Shown in pieces: positions 25,196 through 36,150 of a stretch of DNA of 48,155 nucleotides. The stretch's first letter is position 1. The number at the start of each line of letters is the position of its first letter. The DNA lies in contig CABSKV010000002.1 of assembly GCA_902478425.1 (NCBI GenBank), forward strand, positions 1 through 48,155, written 5' to 3'. The notes under the pieces are model-generated. The model was not told where the DNA came from, did no database searches, and saw only the letters and a list, made by a program, of their open reading frames with translations. The DNA is from an uncultured Coriobacteriia bacterium (GTDB taxonomy: Bacteria; Actinomycetota; Coriobacteriia; Coriobacteriales; QAMH01). The position numbers and the translations under genes were made by a program.

Positions 25196-26241
25196 AGCAT
25201 GTCCTCGCGAATCTTGGCGAACATCGTCGTGTTGGTGACCTCGGCGTCCGTCGTCATCGACGCGCTCGGCTGCTCGGCAAACGATTTGGCGACGAGCTCC
25301 TCGACAATGGCGCGTGCCTCGGGCAGCTTGCCGTGAATGGTGAAGCCGGCCGCAGCCTTGTGACCGCCACCGTTCATCTTGGCGGCGATGGCCGCGACGT
25401 CGCGATCGGTCTTGGAGCGAATCGAACCACGCACGATGGGGCCTTGCTCGCGCAGCATGACGGCAACTTCGACGCCGTCGAGCTGGCGGATCGCGTCGAT
25501 GAGCGAGTCGCCGTCCTCCTTGCTCGCGCCAAGCTCCTCGAAGTCGGCCTCGCAAGCCCAGGACAGGGCGAGCTTGCCATCGAAGAGGAGCTCGAGACGG
25601 CGCACGACGAGGGCCTCGAGCTGCAGGGCGGCCCAGCTGCGACGCTGGTAGACGTAGCGGGCGACCTCGGATGGAATCGCGCCGGCATTCGCCATCTTGG
25701 CGGCGGCCATGAGCGCACGCGAATCGGCGTTCTGGAACTGAAAGCGCCCGGTATCCGTCACGAGCGCGGTATAGCAGCACGTCGCGATCGCAGGTGTCAT
25801 CTCGACACCGGCTTGCTCGAGGAAGTCCCAGACGAGCATGCCGGCCGCCGCGGCCGTGCTATCCACGTAGCCGACGTCGGCAAATGCCGCATCGCCCTGG
25901 TGGTGGTCGATCACCATCGTCTTCCTCGCGCGCTTGAACACGTGCTCGCCATCGCCTGCGCGCGAGGCGCTCGGCACGTCCACTAATATGAAGACATCCG
26001 GTTGCGCATGATAATCGCAGGCGGATACGAAATCCTCGTATCCCTCGAGGAAGTCATAGAGCCTGGGGCGCTCGCGTGTCGCGAGCAGCGGAGTGACCGC
26101 GTAACCAAGGCTGCGCAGGCCAAGCGTGAGCGCAAGGGCACTGCCCAGACAGTCACCGTCCGGATTGACGTGACCGCAGACGGCGACGCTATGCGCCCCA
26201 TCGAGCAGCTCAATGCCTTGCGTGTAATCGAGCTTCGTCAT
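25192..26241 (-). CDS. nrnA: DHH-family bifunctional oligoribonuclease / PAP phosphatase
   Basis: A 349-residue DHH/DHHA1 phosphoesterase. GHVNPDGDCLGSALAL is motif I, DVFILVDVPS motif II, VIDHHQGD the DHH motif and TGRFQFQNADSR motif IV. The DHHA1 domain ends with MNGGGHKAAAGFTIHG. NrnA degrades nanoRNAs and converts 3'-phosphoadenosine 5'-phosphate to AMP. Position between rbfA and truB is the usual place in Gram-positive genomes. The ATG at 26239-26241 has an AAAGGGAT ribosome site. Confidence 0.92.
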   Translation of the reverse strand: MTKLDYTQGIELLDGAHSVAVCGHVNPDGDCLGSALALTLGLRSLGYAVTPLLATRERPRLYDFLEGYEDFVSACDYHAQPDVFILVDVPSASRAGDGEHVFKRARKTMVIDHHQGDAAFADVGYVDSTAAAAGMLVWDFLEQAGVEMTPAIATCCYTALVTDTGRFQFQNADSRALMAAAKMANAGAIPSEVARYVYQRRSWAALQLEALVVRRLELLFDGKLALSWACEADFEELGASKEDGDSLIDAIRQLDGVEVAVMLREQGPIVRGSIRSKTDRDVAAIAAKMNGGGHKAAAGFTIHGKLPEARAIVEELVAKSFAEQPSASMTTDAEVTNTTMFAKIREDML

Positions 26242-26292
26242 AGATCATCCCTTTGTTCTGGTGTCGTCGCCGTAAGCGAAGGAGCCGTCGCG

Positions 26293-26628
26293 CTAGCCCT
26301 CGTCGGAGAACAGCGACGCGATGCGCTCGGCCGCATCGACCGACGGGTCGATGAAGAAGCGCAGCTCGGGCGTGACGCGCCAGCCGAGGCTCTTGCCGAC
26401 GAGCGAGCGAATGCGCCCCTTGGCAGCCTCGAGCCCTTCCATGACCTCGTCGTAGCGGCTTGCCTCAGCGCTCACGTAGACGTTGGCGACTTCGCGGTCC
26501 TTCGAGACCTCGACGTCGGTGACCGTCACGAGCTCGAGACGCGGATCGGCGATCTGGAACAGGAGTACATTGGCGATCTTCTCGCGCAACTCCTCGTTGA
26601 CGCGACGCGATGTGGGTGTCTGCTTCAT
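26293..26628 (-). CDS. rbfA: Ribosome-binding factor A
   Basis: A 111-residue KH-fold 30S maturation factor. The N-terminus (TPTSRRVNEELREKIANVLL) and the LVTVTDVEVSKDREVANVYVS strand are typical of RbfA. The gene starts 2 bp after the infB stop, with the AAGGAA ribosome site inside infB, a standard infB-rbfA arrangement. Confidence 0.93.
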   Translation of the reverse strand: MKQTPTSRRVNEELREKIANVLLFQIADPRLELVTVTDVEVSKDREVANVYVSAEASRYDEVMEGLEAAKGRIRSLVGKSLGWRVTPELRFFIDPSVDAAERIASLFSDEG

Positions 26629-26630
26629 GT

Positions 26631-29186
<2,556 letters not shown>

Positions 29187-29194
29187 ATTCCCTA

Positions 29195-29494
29195 TCACCT
29201 ATCCCCTGCCGGCGCCGCGCTCATGGCGCTCATATACACGTCAAAATCGGCCTTGAGCCGGTCGTAATCGTCGTTTCCCACCTTGGTGCGCAGCCGCCCA
29301 CCCAAAAGGTGCTTGTCGCATGCTTTGGCAAAGCACGCTTCGTCCGCACACACATAGGCCCCGCGTCCTGCCGCCTTGCCACTCGCGTCAAGCGCGACCA
29401 TGCCGTCTGGCATGCGCACGAAGCGCACGAGCGAGCGCTTGTCCGAGCTCGCGTGGCAGGCGATGCAGGTACGTGTGGGGACCTTCTTCGTCAT
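29195..29494 (-). CDS. ylxR: YlxR/RnpM (DUF448) RNA-binding protein
   Basis: A 99-residue DUF448 protein with the family signature TRTCIACHASSDKRSLVRFV and GRGAYVCADEACF. YlxR, also named RnpM, binds RNase P RNA and is almost always encoded between nusA and infB, as here. Its ATG overlaps the nusA stop by 1 nt (TAATG). Confidence 0.93.
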   Translation of the reverse strand: MTKKVPTRTCIACHASSDKRSLVRFVRMPDGMVALDASGKAAGRGAYVCADEACFAKACDKHLLGGRLRTKVGNDDYDRLKADFDVYMSAMSAAPAGDR

Positions 29495-30765
29495 TAGATG
29501 AGGGACTCCTCTTCCTCGTCTGCAGCGGCCTCGGGTGCCTGGCCGTCGGCATGGATGCCGCAGAAGTGCGAGCCGGGGCGAGCATGGTTGCGGCAGCGCA
29601 CGCCCTCGGGGCTCACGTACTCGCAGCGCATGTCCACCGGCTCCTCGGGCACCTCGTCATCCTCGTCGATGAGCGAGGTCATGGATGCCAGCGAGACGCC
29701 ATCGGCTGCGGCGAGGCTCGCCGACTTGATGTCGATGTGCCAGCCGGTCAGACGCGCGGCGAGGCGGGCGTTCTGGCCCTCCTTGCCGATGGCGAGCGAA
29801 AGCTGGTCGTCGGGCACGATGACCGTCGCGTAATGAGAGTCCTCGTCGATGAGCACGTTGGAGACCTTGGCCGGAGAGAGCGCGTTGGCCACGAAGGTCA
29901 CCGGATCCTCGTTCCACTGGATGACGTCGATGCGCTCGCCACGCAGCTCGCCCACGACCATGCGGATGCGCGAGCCCTTGGGGCCGACGCATGCGCCGAC
30001 CGGATCGAGGTTGGACTCGCGGGAGTGCACGGCGATCTTGGAGCGGGCGCCGGCCTCGCGCGCGACCGACTTGACCTCGACGACGCCGTCGTAGATCTCG
30101 GGAACCTCGAGCTCGAGCAGGCGACGGATGAGGTCGGGATGCGTGCGGCTCACGATGATGCTCGGGCGATTGCCGCCATCACGGGTGCGCGTGGCGCCCT
30201 GTGCCTGCTGGCTCGGGTCGCGCACGTCGATGATGAGCGCCTTGATGCGCTGGTTGTGCTGGTAGTACTCGTTGTTGGGGCGCTCGTTGCGCTCGTTCTC
30301 GTTGCGGCGCCTGTCGAAGTGCGGCAGCTCGGCCTCGACGCCATCGCGGATCTTGATGATGGTGAAGTCGGGCGTGGTCTGAAGCACGGTGCCGGTGATG
30401 AGCTCGCCCTTGCGGTCGGCGAACTCCTTGTAGATGCTCGCGCGAGCGGCATCGCGGACGATCTCGTTGATGACGCGCTTAGCGTTTTGCGCGGCGATGC
30501 GCGAGACGTTGTCGGGCGTCACATCGCGCGGCTCGTAGTCCTCGTACTCGCCGGTCTCGGGGTCTTCCTCGCCCACGCCGACCATCTCGTAGACGAAGAT
30601 GCGGCCGCTCTCGCGATCGATGGTGACCTGCGCATCCCAGTCAAGGTCGAGGATGCCCTTATAGCTGCGCGCCAGATCCTGCTCGAGGCGCTCGAGCACG
30701 GCGAGCTGGTCGATGCCACGCTCGGTGGCAAGATCGGTAAGTGCGCTGATGAGTTCTGATGACAT
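29494..30765 (-). CDS. nusA: Transcription termination/antitermination factor NusA
   Basis: A 423-residue NusA with an N-terminal RNA-polymerase-binding domain, then S1 (VQTTPDFTIIKIRDGVEAEL region), KH1 and KH2 domains (EVKSVAREAGARSKIAV, GACVGPKGSRIRMVV, SLAIGKEGQNARLAARLTG). The C-terminal 43 residues contain C381, C391, H394, C402 and H405 in a possible zinc-binding arrangement (HFCGIH), which I do not recall in model NusA proteins. GGAGG precedes the ATG at 30763-30765. Confidence 0.95.
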   Translation of the reverse strand: MSSELISALTDLATERGIDQLAVLERLEQDLARSYKGILDLDWDAQVTIDRESGRIFVYEMVGVGEEDPETGEYEDYEPRDVTPDNVSRIAAQNAKRVINEIVRDAARASIYKEFADRKGELITGTVLQTTPDFTIIKIRDGVEAELPHFDRRRNENERNERPNNEYYQHNQRIKALIIDVRDPSQQAQGATRTRDGGNRPSIIVSRTHPDLIRRLLELEVPEIYDGVVEVKSVAREAGARSKIAVHSRESNLDPVGACVGPKGSRIRMVVGELRGERIDVIQWNEDPVTFVANALSPAKVSNVLIDEDSHYATVIVPDDQLSLAIGKEGQNARLAARLTGWHIDIKSASLAAADGVSLASMTSLIDEDDEVPEEPVDMRCEYVSPEGVRCRNHARPGSHFCGIHADGQAPEAAADEEEESLI

Positions 30766-30778
30766 GGTTCCTCCCTAT

Positions 30779-31288
30779 TTAGTTGTCCTGGCCAAGCGGT
30801 GCGTCCTCGTCATCGAAGTTGCGTCCGCTAAAGTCGATCTGGCCGATGATGTGCGCCTTCTTGATGCGGTCGAAGGCGATGCGCTCCATCGTGCCATCTT
30901 CCATTTCGAGCACGAGCTCGTCTGCGTCGAGCCCATGCGAAATACCCGTGTACTTGCTGCGTGCGGCACCCGGCTTGAGGTAGACCACCGTCGTCTCGCC
31001 TGCGAAGCGATCGAAGTCGTCGCGCTTGCGCAAGGGGCGGTCGATGCCGGGCGACGAGACCTCGAGGTCATACGACTCGATGAACGGGTCAGCCTCCTCG
31101 ATTGCCGCATCCACCCACTCCTGGGCATCGACGAGCTCGTCGAGCGTGATGCCGCCAGCCGGCGTGTCAAGGAACACGCGCAGGATGGGACGCTTGCGCG
31201 TGCCGGCCACCTCGACCGTCACCAAATCGAGACCATGCTTGACCGCGAGCGGTTCGAGCACCTCGATCAGCTTGTCCTCCCTATTCAC
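30779..31288 (-). CDS. rimP: Ribosome maturation factor RimP
   Basis: A 169-residue RimP that helps assemble the 30S subunit. IEVLEPLAVKHGLDLVTVEV opens the N-terminal domain, and DPFIESYDLEVSSPGIDRPL is the typical domain junction. The C-terminal SH3-like barrel follows. I favour GTG at 31286-31288 because AAGGAG lies 8 nt upstream; an ATG 6 nt earlier (31292-31294) is only 2 nt from that site. A promoter, hairpins and an intrinsic terminator precede it, suggesting attenuation of the rimP-rpoD block. nusA follows 13 bp downstream. Confidence 0.92.
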   Translation of the reverse strand: MNREDKLIEVLEPLAVKHGLDLVTVEVAGTRKRPILRVFLDTPAGGITLDELVDAQEWVDAAIEEADPFIESYDLEVSSPGIDRPLRKRDDFDRFAGETTVVYLKPGAARSKYTGISHGLDADELVLEMEDGTMERIAFDRIKKAHIIGQIDFSGRNFDDEDAPLGQDN

Positions 31289-31302
31289 CTGCATGTCTCC
31301 TT

Positions 31303-31336
31303 ACAAACAAAGAAAGCGGGGCAAATCCCACTTTCT
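31303..31336 (-). terminator. Intrinsic terminator in the rimP leader (possible attenuator)
   Basis: On the minus strand AGAAAGTGGG (plus 31327-31336) pairs with CCCGCTTTCT (plus 31311-31320) with one mismatch, followed by TTGTTTG. It lies just 15-20 nt upstream of the rimP start and downstream of the promoter at 31434-31461, so transcription of the operon must pass it. Confidence 0.6.
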
Positions 31337-31381
31337 CCTAGACCTTTACTAACTCAACGGCGGCGTAGAAAGCCATACCGT

Positions 31382-31395
31382 GGCTGCGAACAGCC
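31382..31395 (-). other. UUCG-capped hairpin in the rimP leader
   Basis: On the minus strand GGCTG-TTCG-CAGCC forms a perfect 5-bp stem with an exceptionally stable UUCG loop, inside the leader between the promoter and the terminator-like hairpin. Confidence 0.55.
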
Positions 31396-31433
31396 TCAAG
31401 GCGCACGAAACGGGCGCTTTGACAAGCCACCCT

Positions 31434-31461
31434 ATTTTACTCGGATTTGCCGCCGAGTCAA
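31434..31461 (-). promoter_or_regulatory. Sigma70-type promoter for the rimP-nusA-infB operon
   Basis: On the minus strand, -35 TTGACT (plus 31456-31461), a 16-bp spacer and -10 TAAAAT (plus 31434-31439). It gives a leader of about 140 nt before rimP. The spacer contains an ACTCGG/CCGAGT dyad. Confidence 0.6.
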
Positions 31462-31514
31462 TATGCGACAGGGGGGTCGTCCGGCGCGGGGTCGCTTGCC
31501 AATGATTCGCACCC

Positions 31515-31649
31515 GAAGCGCGATAATCGCTCGGCCGCGTGCGGCGACGCGAAGCTAGTCCCTTTAGGGAAATTCGAAGAGGCAGCCACATACGTGGTTA
31601 CCCCTTCTCAGACAGTCCTCGCAAACCCGCCTCGCGATTATCGTGCTTC
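31515..31649 (-). ncRNA. Structured repeat element, copy A (downstream of leuS)
   Basis: Read on the minus strand, 51 nt after the leuS stop: an outer arm (plus 31634-31649), conserved block 1 (plus 31605-31630), an inner stem (31594-31606 with 31577-31589, GTAT loop), conserved block 2 (from about 31576 to 31537) and the closing outer arm (31515-31530). The outer stem pairs at 15 of 16 positions. Block 2 shares 36 identical bp with copy B (38358-38393) and block 1 about 25 of 26, while both stems differ in sequence but stay paired. That pattern fits a structured RNA or 3' element. No family was recognised. Confidence 0.55.
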
Positions 31650-31700
31650 TGCTCATCGGGCGGCGCGACCCGCGCCTGACGACCATATGTTCACTATGTA

Positions 31701-34214
31701 TTAGTTCGCCACGACGTTGACGACGGTCGGGGCGACGATGGTCTTGCGCACGGTGAGCCCGGCGATGCGGTCGGCCACGGCCTCGAGAGCCGCCGCGACG
31801 ATCTCGTCCTCGCTGGCATCGGCCGCCGTCGTTATGTGGCCGCGCACCTTGCCGCCGATCATGACGGCGCGCTCGACCTCGTCGGCCTTCGTTGCCTCCT
31901 CGTCAAAGCTCGGCCAGCTGGCGGCGTAGGCGCTACCCTCGTTGCCGAGCGCCTCGTTGTACAGCTCGTCGGCCCAATGCGGGGCATACGGCGCGAGCAA
32001 CAGCACGAGCGTCGTGGCGACCGCATGGCACAGCTCCCCGTCACGTGCATCTTCGGCCGTGGCGTTGAGGTAGTCGGCAGTCGTGTTGGAAAGCTCCATG
32101 ATGGCCGCAAGTGCCGTGTTGAAGTTGAAGCGCTCGATGTCGGCGCCCACCTTCTTGATGGTCGCGTGCATCTGGCGATTGAGCTCCTTGGCGAGTTGCC
32201 CGTCATCCTTTGGGCCCTTCGCGTCAGCGAGACTCCACACCTGGCCCCAAGTGCGCTTGAGGAAGCGCGCCATCGCAGCACAGCTCTTGTCGTCCCACTG
32301 CAGGTCCTTGTCGGGCGGCGCCATGAACAGGATGCACGCGCGCGCGGCATCCACGCCATACTCGTCGATGAGCGATTCGGGCGACACGACGTTACCCTTG
32401 GACTTGCTCATCGTCTCACCCTTGGAATCCTTCACCATGCCCTGGCACAGTAGGTTCGTGAACGGCTCGTCGAAGTCGAGCATGCCCGCATCGCGTGCGA
32501 CCTTCGTCCAGAAGCGCGAGTACAGCAGGTGCAGAATCGCGTGCTCGATACCACCAATATATTGGTCGACGGGCATGAAACGCATCGCCTTGTCCTTGGC
32601 AAACGGCAGCGTGTCATTGTGCGGGTCGGTGTAGCGCAGGTAGTACCACGAGCTGCACGTGAAGGTATCCATCGTGTCGGTCTCGCGATGCGCGGGCTTG
32701 CCGCACACCGGGCATGTGCACTCATAGAACTCCTTGGAGTCCTTGAGGGTCTGGCCGGCGGCGATGTCGATGTCCATCGGGAGGATGACCGGCAGGTCCT
32801 CTTCGGGCACGGGCACCAGGCCGCACTCGTCGCAGTAGATCATCGGGATGGGGTTGCCCCAATAGCGCTGACGGCTGATGAGCCAGTCGCGCAGGCGGAA
32901 GTTCACGATACCCTGGCCCAGTCCGCGCTCGGCAAGCCAGTCGATGACCGCCTGCATGCCCTCGGAGTCATGTCCGCCGGGCATGCCGGTGAACTCGCCG
33001 GACTGCACCATGATGCCGTCACCAGCATAGGCCTCGTCCCAGTCCACGTCAGTCACCTCGAGATTGCGCACGCTGGCAAGCTCGGTGGCAAGCGGGCTAT
33101 CCGCGGGCACGACGACCGGCGGGATGGGCAGGCCGTACTTGCGCGCGAACTCGAAGTCGCGCTGGTCGCCGCACGGGACGGCCATGACGGCACCCGTGCC
33201 GTAATCGGTGAGCACGTAATCGGAGACCCAGACCGGCACCTTGGCGCCGTTGACGGGGTTAATGACATAGCGACCCGTGAACGCGCCATGCTTCTCGCGA
33301 TCGCCCATCGTGCGCTCGACAGCCGTGGCAGCAGCCGCGACCTTCTGCACCTCGCGCACCTCGGCCTCGTACTCGGTACCCGCGACCAGGCGCTCGACGA
33401 GCTTGTGCTCGGGCGCGAGCATGAAGAAGGTGCAGCCGAATAGCGTGTCGGGGCGCGTCGTGAACACGGTGATTTTCTCGTCGGTGGGCTCGCCTGCCGC
33501 ATCGCAGAGCGTGAACTTCACCTCGGCGCCCTCGCTGCGGCCGATCCAGTTGGCCTGCATCTGCTTGACGCGCTCGGGCCAGCCGGGCAGCTTGTCGAGG
33601 TCGTCGAGCAGCTCCTGGGCGTAATCGGTGATCTTGAGGTACCACTGGTCGAGCTCGCGGCGCTCGACCGTGGAATGGCAGCGCCAGCACGTGCCCTGTT
33701 CGACCTGCTCGTTGGCGAGCACGGTCTTGCAATCCGGGCACCAGTTGACGGGGTTGGACTTGCGATACGCCAGACCCTTCTCGTGCATCTTGAGGAAGAA
33801 CCACTGGCCCCAGCGGTAGTAGTCCTCCTTGCAGGTGATGACCGTGCGGTCCCAGTCATAGGAAAGGCCCATGCGCTTGAAGCTCGCCATCTGGGTCTCG
33901 ATGTTCTCGAAGGTCCAGGTGGCCGGGTGGCTATGATGCTTGATGGCGGCGTTCTCGGCCGGCAGGCCAAAGGCATCCCAGCCGATGGGATGCAGCACGT
34001 CGTAGCCGTTCATGTGGAGATAGCGCGCGTACACATCGCCGATCGTGTAGTTGCGCACGTGGCCCATGTGGATGTCGCCGCTCGGATACGGGAACATCTC
34101 GAGCACGTACTTCGCGGGACGTGTCGATGCCTCGTCTAGCTTGAAAAGCTCATGCTCCGCCCAGCGCTTCTGCCATTTGGGTTCGATGGAATGCGGATCA
34201 TACGCCTCATGCAT
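31701..34214 (-). CDS. leuS: Leucyl-tRNA synthetase
   Basis: An 837-residue class I synthetase that charges tRNA-Leu. The HIGH motif is in EMFPYPSGDIHMGHVRNYTIGD and the KMSKS loop in GETMSKSKGNVVSP. The CP1 editing domain lies between them, and two CxxC zinc-knuckle-like pairs (CPDC, CWRC and later CDEC, CPVC) are visible. I choose the ATG at 34212-34214 with a CGGAGG site; the longer upstream frame runs back into mntP. No T-box fits in the 68-bp upstream gap. Confidence 0.96.
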   Translation of the reverse strand: MHEAYDPHSIEPKWQKRWAEHELFKLDEASTRPAKYVLEMFPYPSGDIHMGHVRNYTIGDVYARYLHMNGYDVLHPIGWDAFGLPAENAAIKHHSHPATWTFENIETQMASFKRMGLSYDWDRTVITCKEDYYRWGQWFFLKMHEKGLAYRKSNPVNWCPDCKTVLANEQVEQGTCWRCHSTVERRELDQWYLKITDYAQELLDDLDKLPGWPERVKQMQANWIGRSEGAEVKFTLCDAAGEPTDEKITVFTTRPDTLFGCTFFMLAPEHKLVERLVAGTEYEAEVREVQKVAAAATAVERTMGDREKHGAFTGRYVINPVNGAKVPVWVSDYVLTDYGTGAVMAVPCGDQRDFEFARKYGLPIPPVVVPADSPLATELASVRNLEVTDVDWDEAYAGDGIMVQSGEFTGMPGGHDSEGMQAVIDWLAERGLGQGIVNFRLRDWLISRQRYWGNPIPMIYCDECGLVPVPEEDLPVILPMDIDIAAGQTLKDSKEFYECTCPVCGKPAHRETDTMDTFTCSSWYYLRYTDPHNDTLPFAKDKAMRFMPVDQYIGGIEHAILHLLYSRFWTKVARDAGMLDFDEPFTNLLCQGMVKDSKGETMSKSKGNVVSPESLIDEYGVDAARACILFMAPPDKDLQWDDKSCAAMARFLKRTWGQVWSLADAKGPKDDGQLAKELNRQMHATIKKVGADIERFNFNTALAAIMELSNTTADYLNATAEDARDGELCHAVATTLVLLLAPYAPHWADELYNEALGNEGSAYAASWPSFDEEATKADEVERAVMIGGKVRGHITTAADASEDEIVAAALEAVADRIAGLTVRKTIVAPTVVNVVAN

Positions 34215-34282
34215 GGCCAACCTCCGATGTGCCGTCAGATAAAACAGTGCCTCATAATACCGCTTTGCCGCGGAAATACACG

Positions 34283-34858
34283 CTAGAACGCGATGATACC
34301 CAGATGTTCGAGGAGTATCTTGAGGCCGATGACGACGAGCACGACGCCACCGATGATCTGGGCGGTCTTCTCGAAGCGCGCGCCAAAGCGATTGCCCACG
34401 ACGACGCCGATGATGGAGAGACAAAATGTCGTGATGCCGATGATAAACGCAGCCTCGACGATGTTGATCTGCAAAAACGAGAAGCTGATGCCGACGGCGA
34501 GCGCATCGATGCTCGTCGCGATGGCGAGCATGAAGAGCTCGCGAAGGTCCAGCTTGCCGTCATCGGGTTCGCAGCCCTCGCACTCCTCGTGAAAGGCATC
34601 CCACAGCATCTTTCCACCCACGGCTGCGAGCAGCGCAAAGGCAATCCAGTGGTCGATTGTCGTGACGTAGACGGCGAAGATGCTGCCAAGCGCCCAGCCG
34701 ATGACCGGCATGAGGCCCTGGAAGACGCCGAAGAACAGCGCGATGACGAGGGCGCGCCCATAGTCGATGCGATGCATGCCGAGACCCTTGCAGACGGACA
34801 CGGCAAACGCGTCCATCGACAGGCCGGTGCCGATGAAGAAGATCTCGATGAAGCCCAC
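34283..34858 (-). CDS. mntP: Manganese efflux pump MntP
   Basis: A 191-residue membrane protein with six hydrophobic segments. It has the paired acidic motifs GTGLSMDAFAVSVCKGL (helix 1) and ATSIDALAVGISFSF (helix 4) that define MntP. It exports excess Mn2+. A Cys/Glu-rich loop (HEECEGCEPDD) lies between the halves. No yybP-ykoY Mn2+ riboswitch is visible in the 9 bp before it; it probably shares the transcript of the upstream TIM-barrel gene. Confidence 0.9.
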   Translation of the reverse strand: MGFIEIFFIGTGLSMDAFAVSVCKGLGMHRIDYGRALVIALFFGVFQGLMPVIGWALGSIFAVYVTTIDHWIAFALLAAVGGKMLWDAFHEECEGCEPDDGKLDLRELFMLAIATSIDALAVGISFSFLQINIVEAAFIIGITTFCLSIIGVVVGNRFGARFEKTAQIIGGVVLVVIGLKILLEHLGIIAF

Positions 34859-34867
34859 GGTTAGTCC

Positions 34868-35680
34868 CTACGCCGCGCTATCCGGTTCGCCGGCCTGGCC
34901 CATCGCGCGGTTCACATCCATGAGCTTGCGCTGGAGATCCTGCATCGTGGGCGGCACCCAGGTGATGGCATCCGCGCCCGCATCAATCGTGCTCTTGACG
35001 GATTCACCATCCTTGCCGCCGCTCGCGATGATGGGAATGTCGCCGAAATGCTCGCGCACGGACCTGACGACATCGGGCGTGTTCCTGCCAGCCGCGACGT
35101 TGACGACACGCGCCCCCGTCGCGATCTTGGTGGCGACGAGCTCGTCAAAGGTGACAATGGTGAGAACGAGCGGAATATCGACGGCACGCGAGATCATGTG
35201 AATGTCCTCGACGCTCGTGGGCGAGTTGACGATGACGCCGTATGCACCCTGCATCTCCGATTGCACGGCCAGGGCAGCCGAGCGCACGCCCGTCGTGGTC
35301 GTTCCGGCGACGCCGGTGAACACGGGCCTTCCCGATGCCATCACAAGTGCCTGCGTGATGGCGGGCTGACAGGTGAAGGGATAGACGGCGAACACCGCGT
35401 CGGCATCGCAATTGCAGATGATCGCGAGATCGGTCGAGAACACGAGCGACTTCACGTGACGACCGAAGAACGAGATCCCGGGGCAATCTTGGGCCTCGAT
35501 GGGCACACGCAGCTCGGCTGGAGCATGGCGAAACGAGCCATCGATGGCCTTGGCGCTCACCCGGGCGGGAAGGTCGTCAAGACGGACGACATCAGGCTCG
35601 AGCGCGTCGGGGCGATCTTGCTCCTGCATGCGTTTTCCCAATGGACCGCGCAATCCGCGCAGACGCAATTTGCCTATCAT
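34868..35680 (-). CDS. TIM-barrel protein of unknown function (IMPDH/aldolase-like)
   Basis: A 270-residue cytoplasmic protein with an alternating beta/alpha pattern typical of a TIM barrel. VFTGVAGTTTTGVRSAALA, ARVVNVAAGRNTPDVVRSVRE, IPIIASGGKDGES and DAGADAITWVPP look like phosphate-binding and strand-loop segments, as in IMPDH- or aldolase-type barrels. The ~50 N-terminal residues are Arg-rich and polar. I do not recognise a named function. The ATG at 35678-35680 was chosen; the longer frame upstream is not coding-like. mntP follows 9 bp downstream. Confidence 0.7.
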   Translation of the reverse strand: MIGKLRLRGLRGPLGKRMQEQDRPDALEPDVVRLDDLPARVSAKAIDGSFRHAPAELRVPIEAQDCPGISFFGRHVKSLVFSTDLAIICNCDADAVFAVYPFTCQPAITQALVMASGRPVFTGVAGTTTTGVRSAALAVQSEMQGAYGVIVNSPTSVEDIHMISRAVDIPLVLTIVTFDELVATKIATGARVVNVAAGRNTPDVVRSVREHFGDIPIIASGGKDGESVKSTIDAGADAITWVPPTMQDLQRKLMDVNRAMGQAGEPDSAA

Positions 35681-35733
35681 GTGCCGTCCTAACTCGAGGC
35701 GCTTGCGCGAGGCCGTCATCCTAAGTTCGGACA

Positions 35734-36138
35734 ATGATAGCAACTCGCATTGTCCCCATGATGTTCGCCACCGAAAAGGCCACGTTCGACTACATCGCCC
35801 CGCGCGTTGACATTCTCGAGACGTCCGAAGCAAGCACGCAGGTGACCAAGGACGCGGCGCTCGCCTGGAAGGAAGCCGTCGCTGTCGACAGCAGCGATGC
35901 TGCCGTAGAGCAGGCAACCAAGCAGCTGCTCGACATCCTCGAGGGACGCCCCACCACCATCGACGGCGTTATCGCCTTTGCGCAGGGTCCCGCCAAGGAG
36001 ATGTTCGGCGAGAAGGCGGCGGCACAAATCCTGGCGATGCAATAGCAGCGCAAGGCCGACGGAGCGAAGTGGTGCGATTGCGATGCCTGCACCGCCGCCA
36101 CCGAGATCCTCGCCCAGTTCGGCCGCGTGGAGCTATAG
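35734..36138 (+). pseudogene. Small Cys-tailed protein interrupted by an in-frame TAG
   Basis: The frame 35734-36045 encodes 103 residues (…MFATEKATFDYIAPRVDILE…) and stops at TAG (36043-36045). The same frame then continues with clearly coding-like sequence for 30 codons to TAG at 36136-36138, containing KWCDCDACTAATEIL, a CxCxxC metal-site-like tail. Either the gene carries a nonsense mutation (for example from CAG), or the TAG is decoded (readthrough or pyrrolysine), or only the short form is made. I know no function. Starts at 35758 or 35761 are also possible; no strong ribosome site is visible. Confidence 0.6.
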
Positions 36139-36150
36139 GGAAAACGCCCC

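Noticed and set aside
34215..34282. Possible T-box leader for leuS
   Set aside because: Only 68 bp between genes, with none of the T-box landmarks.
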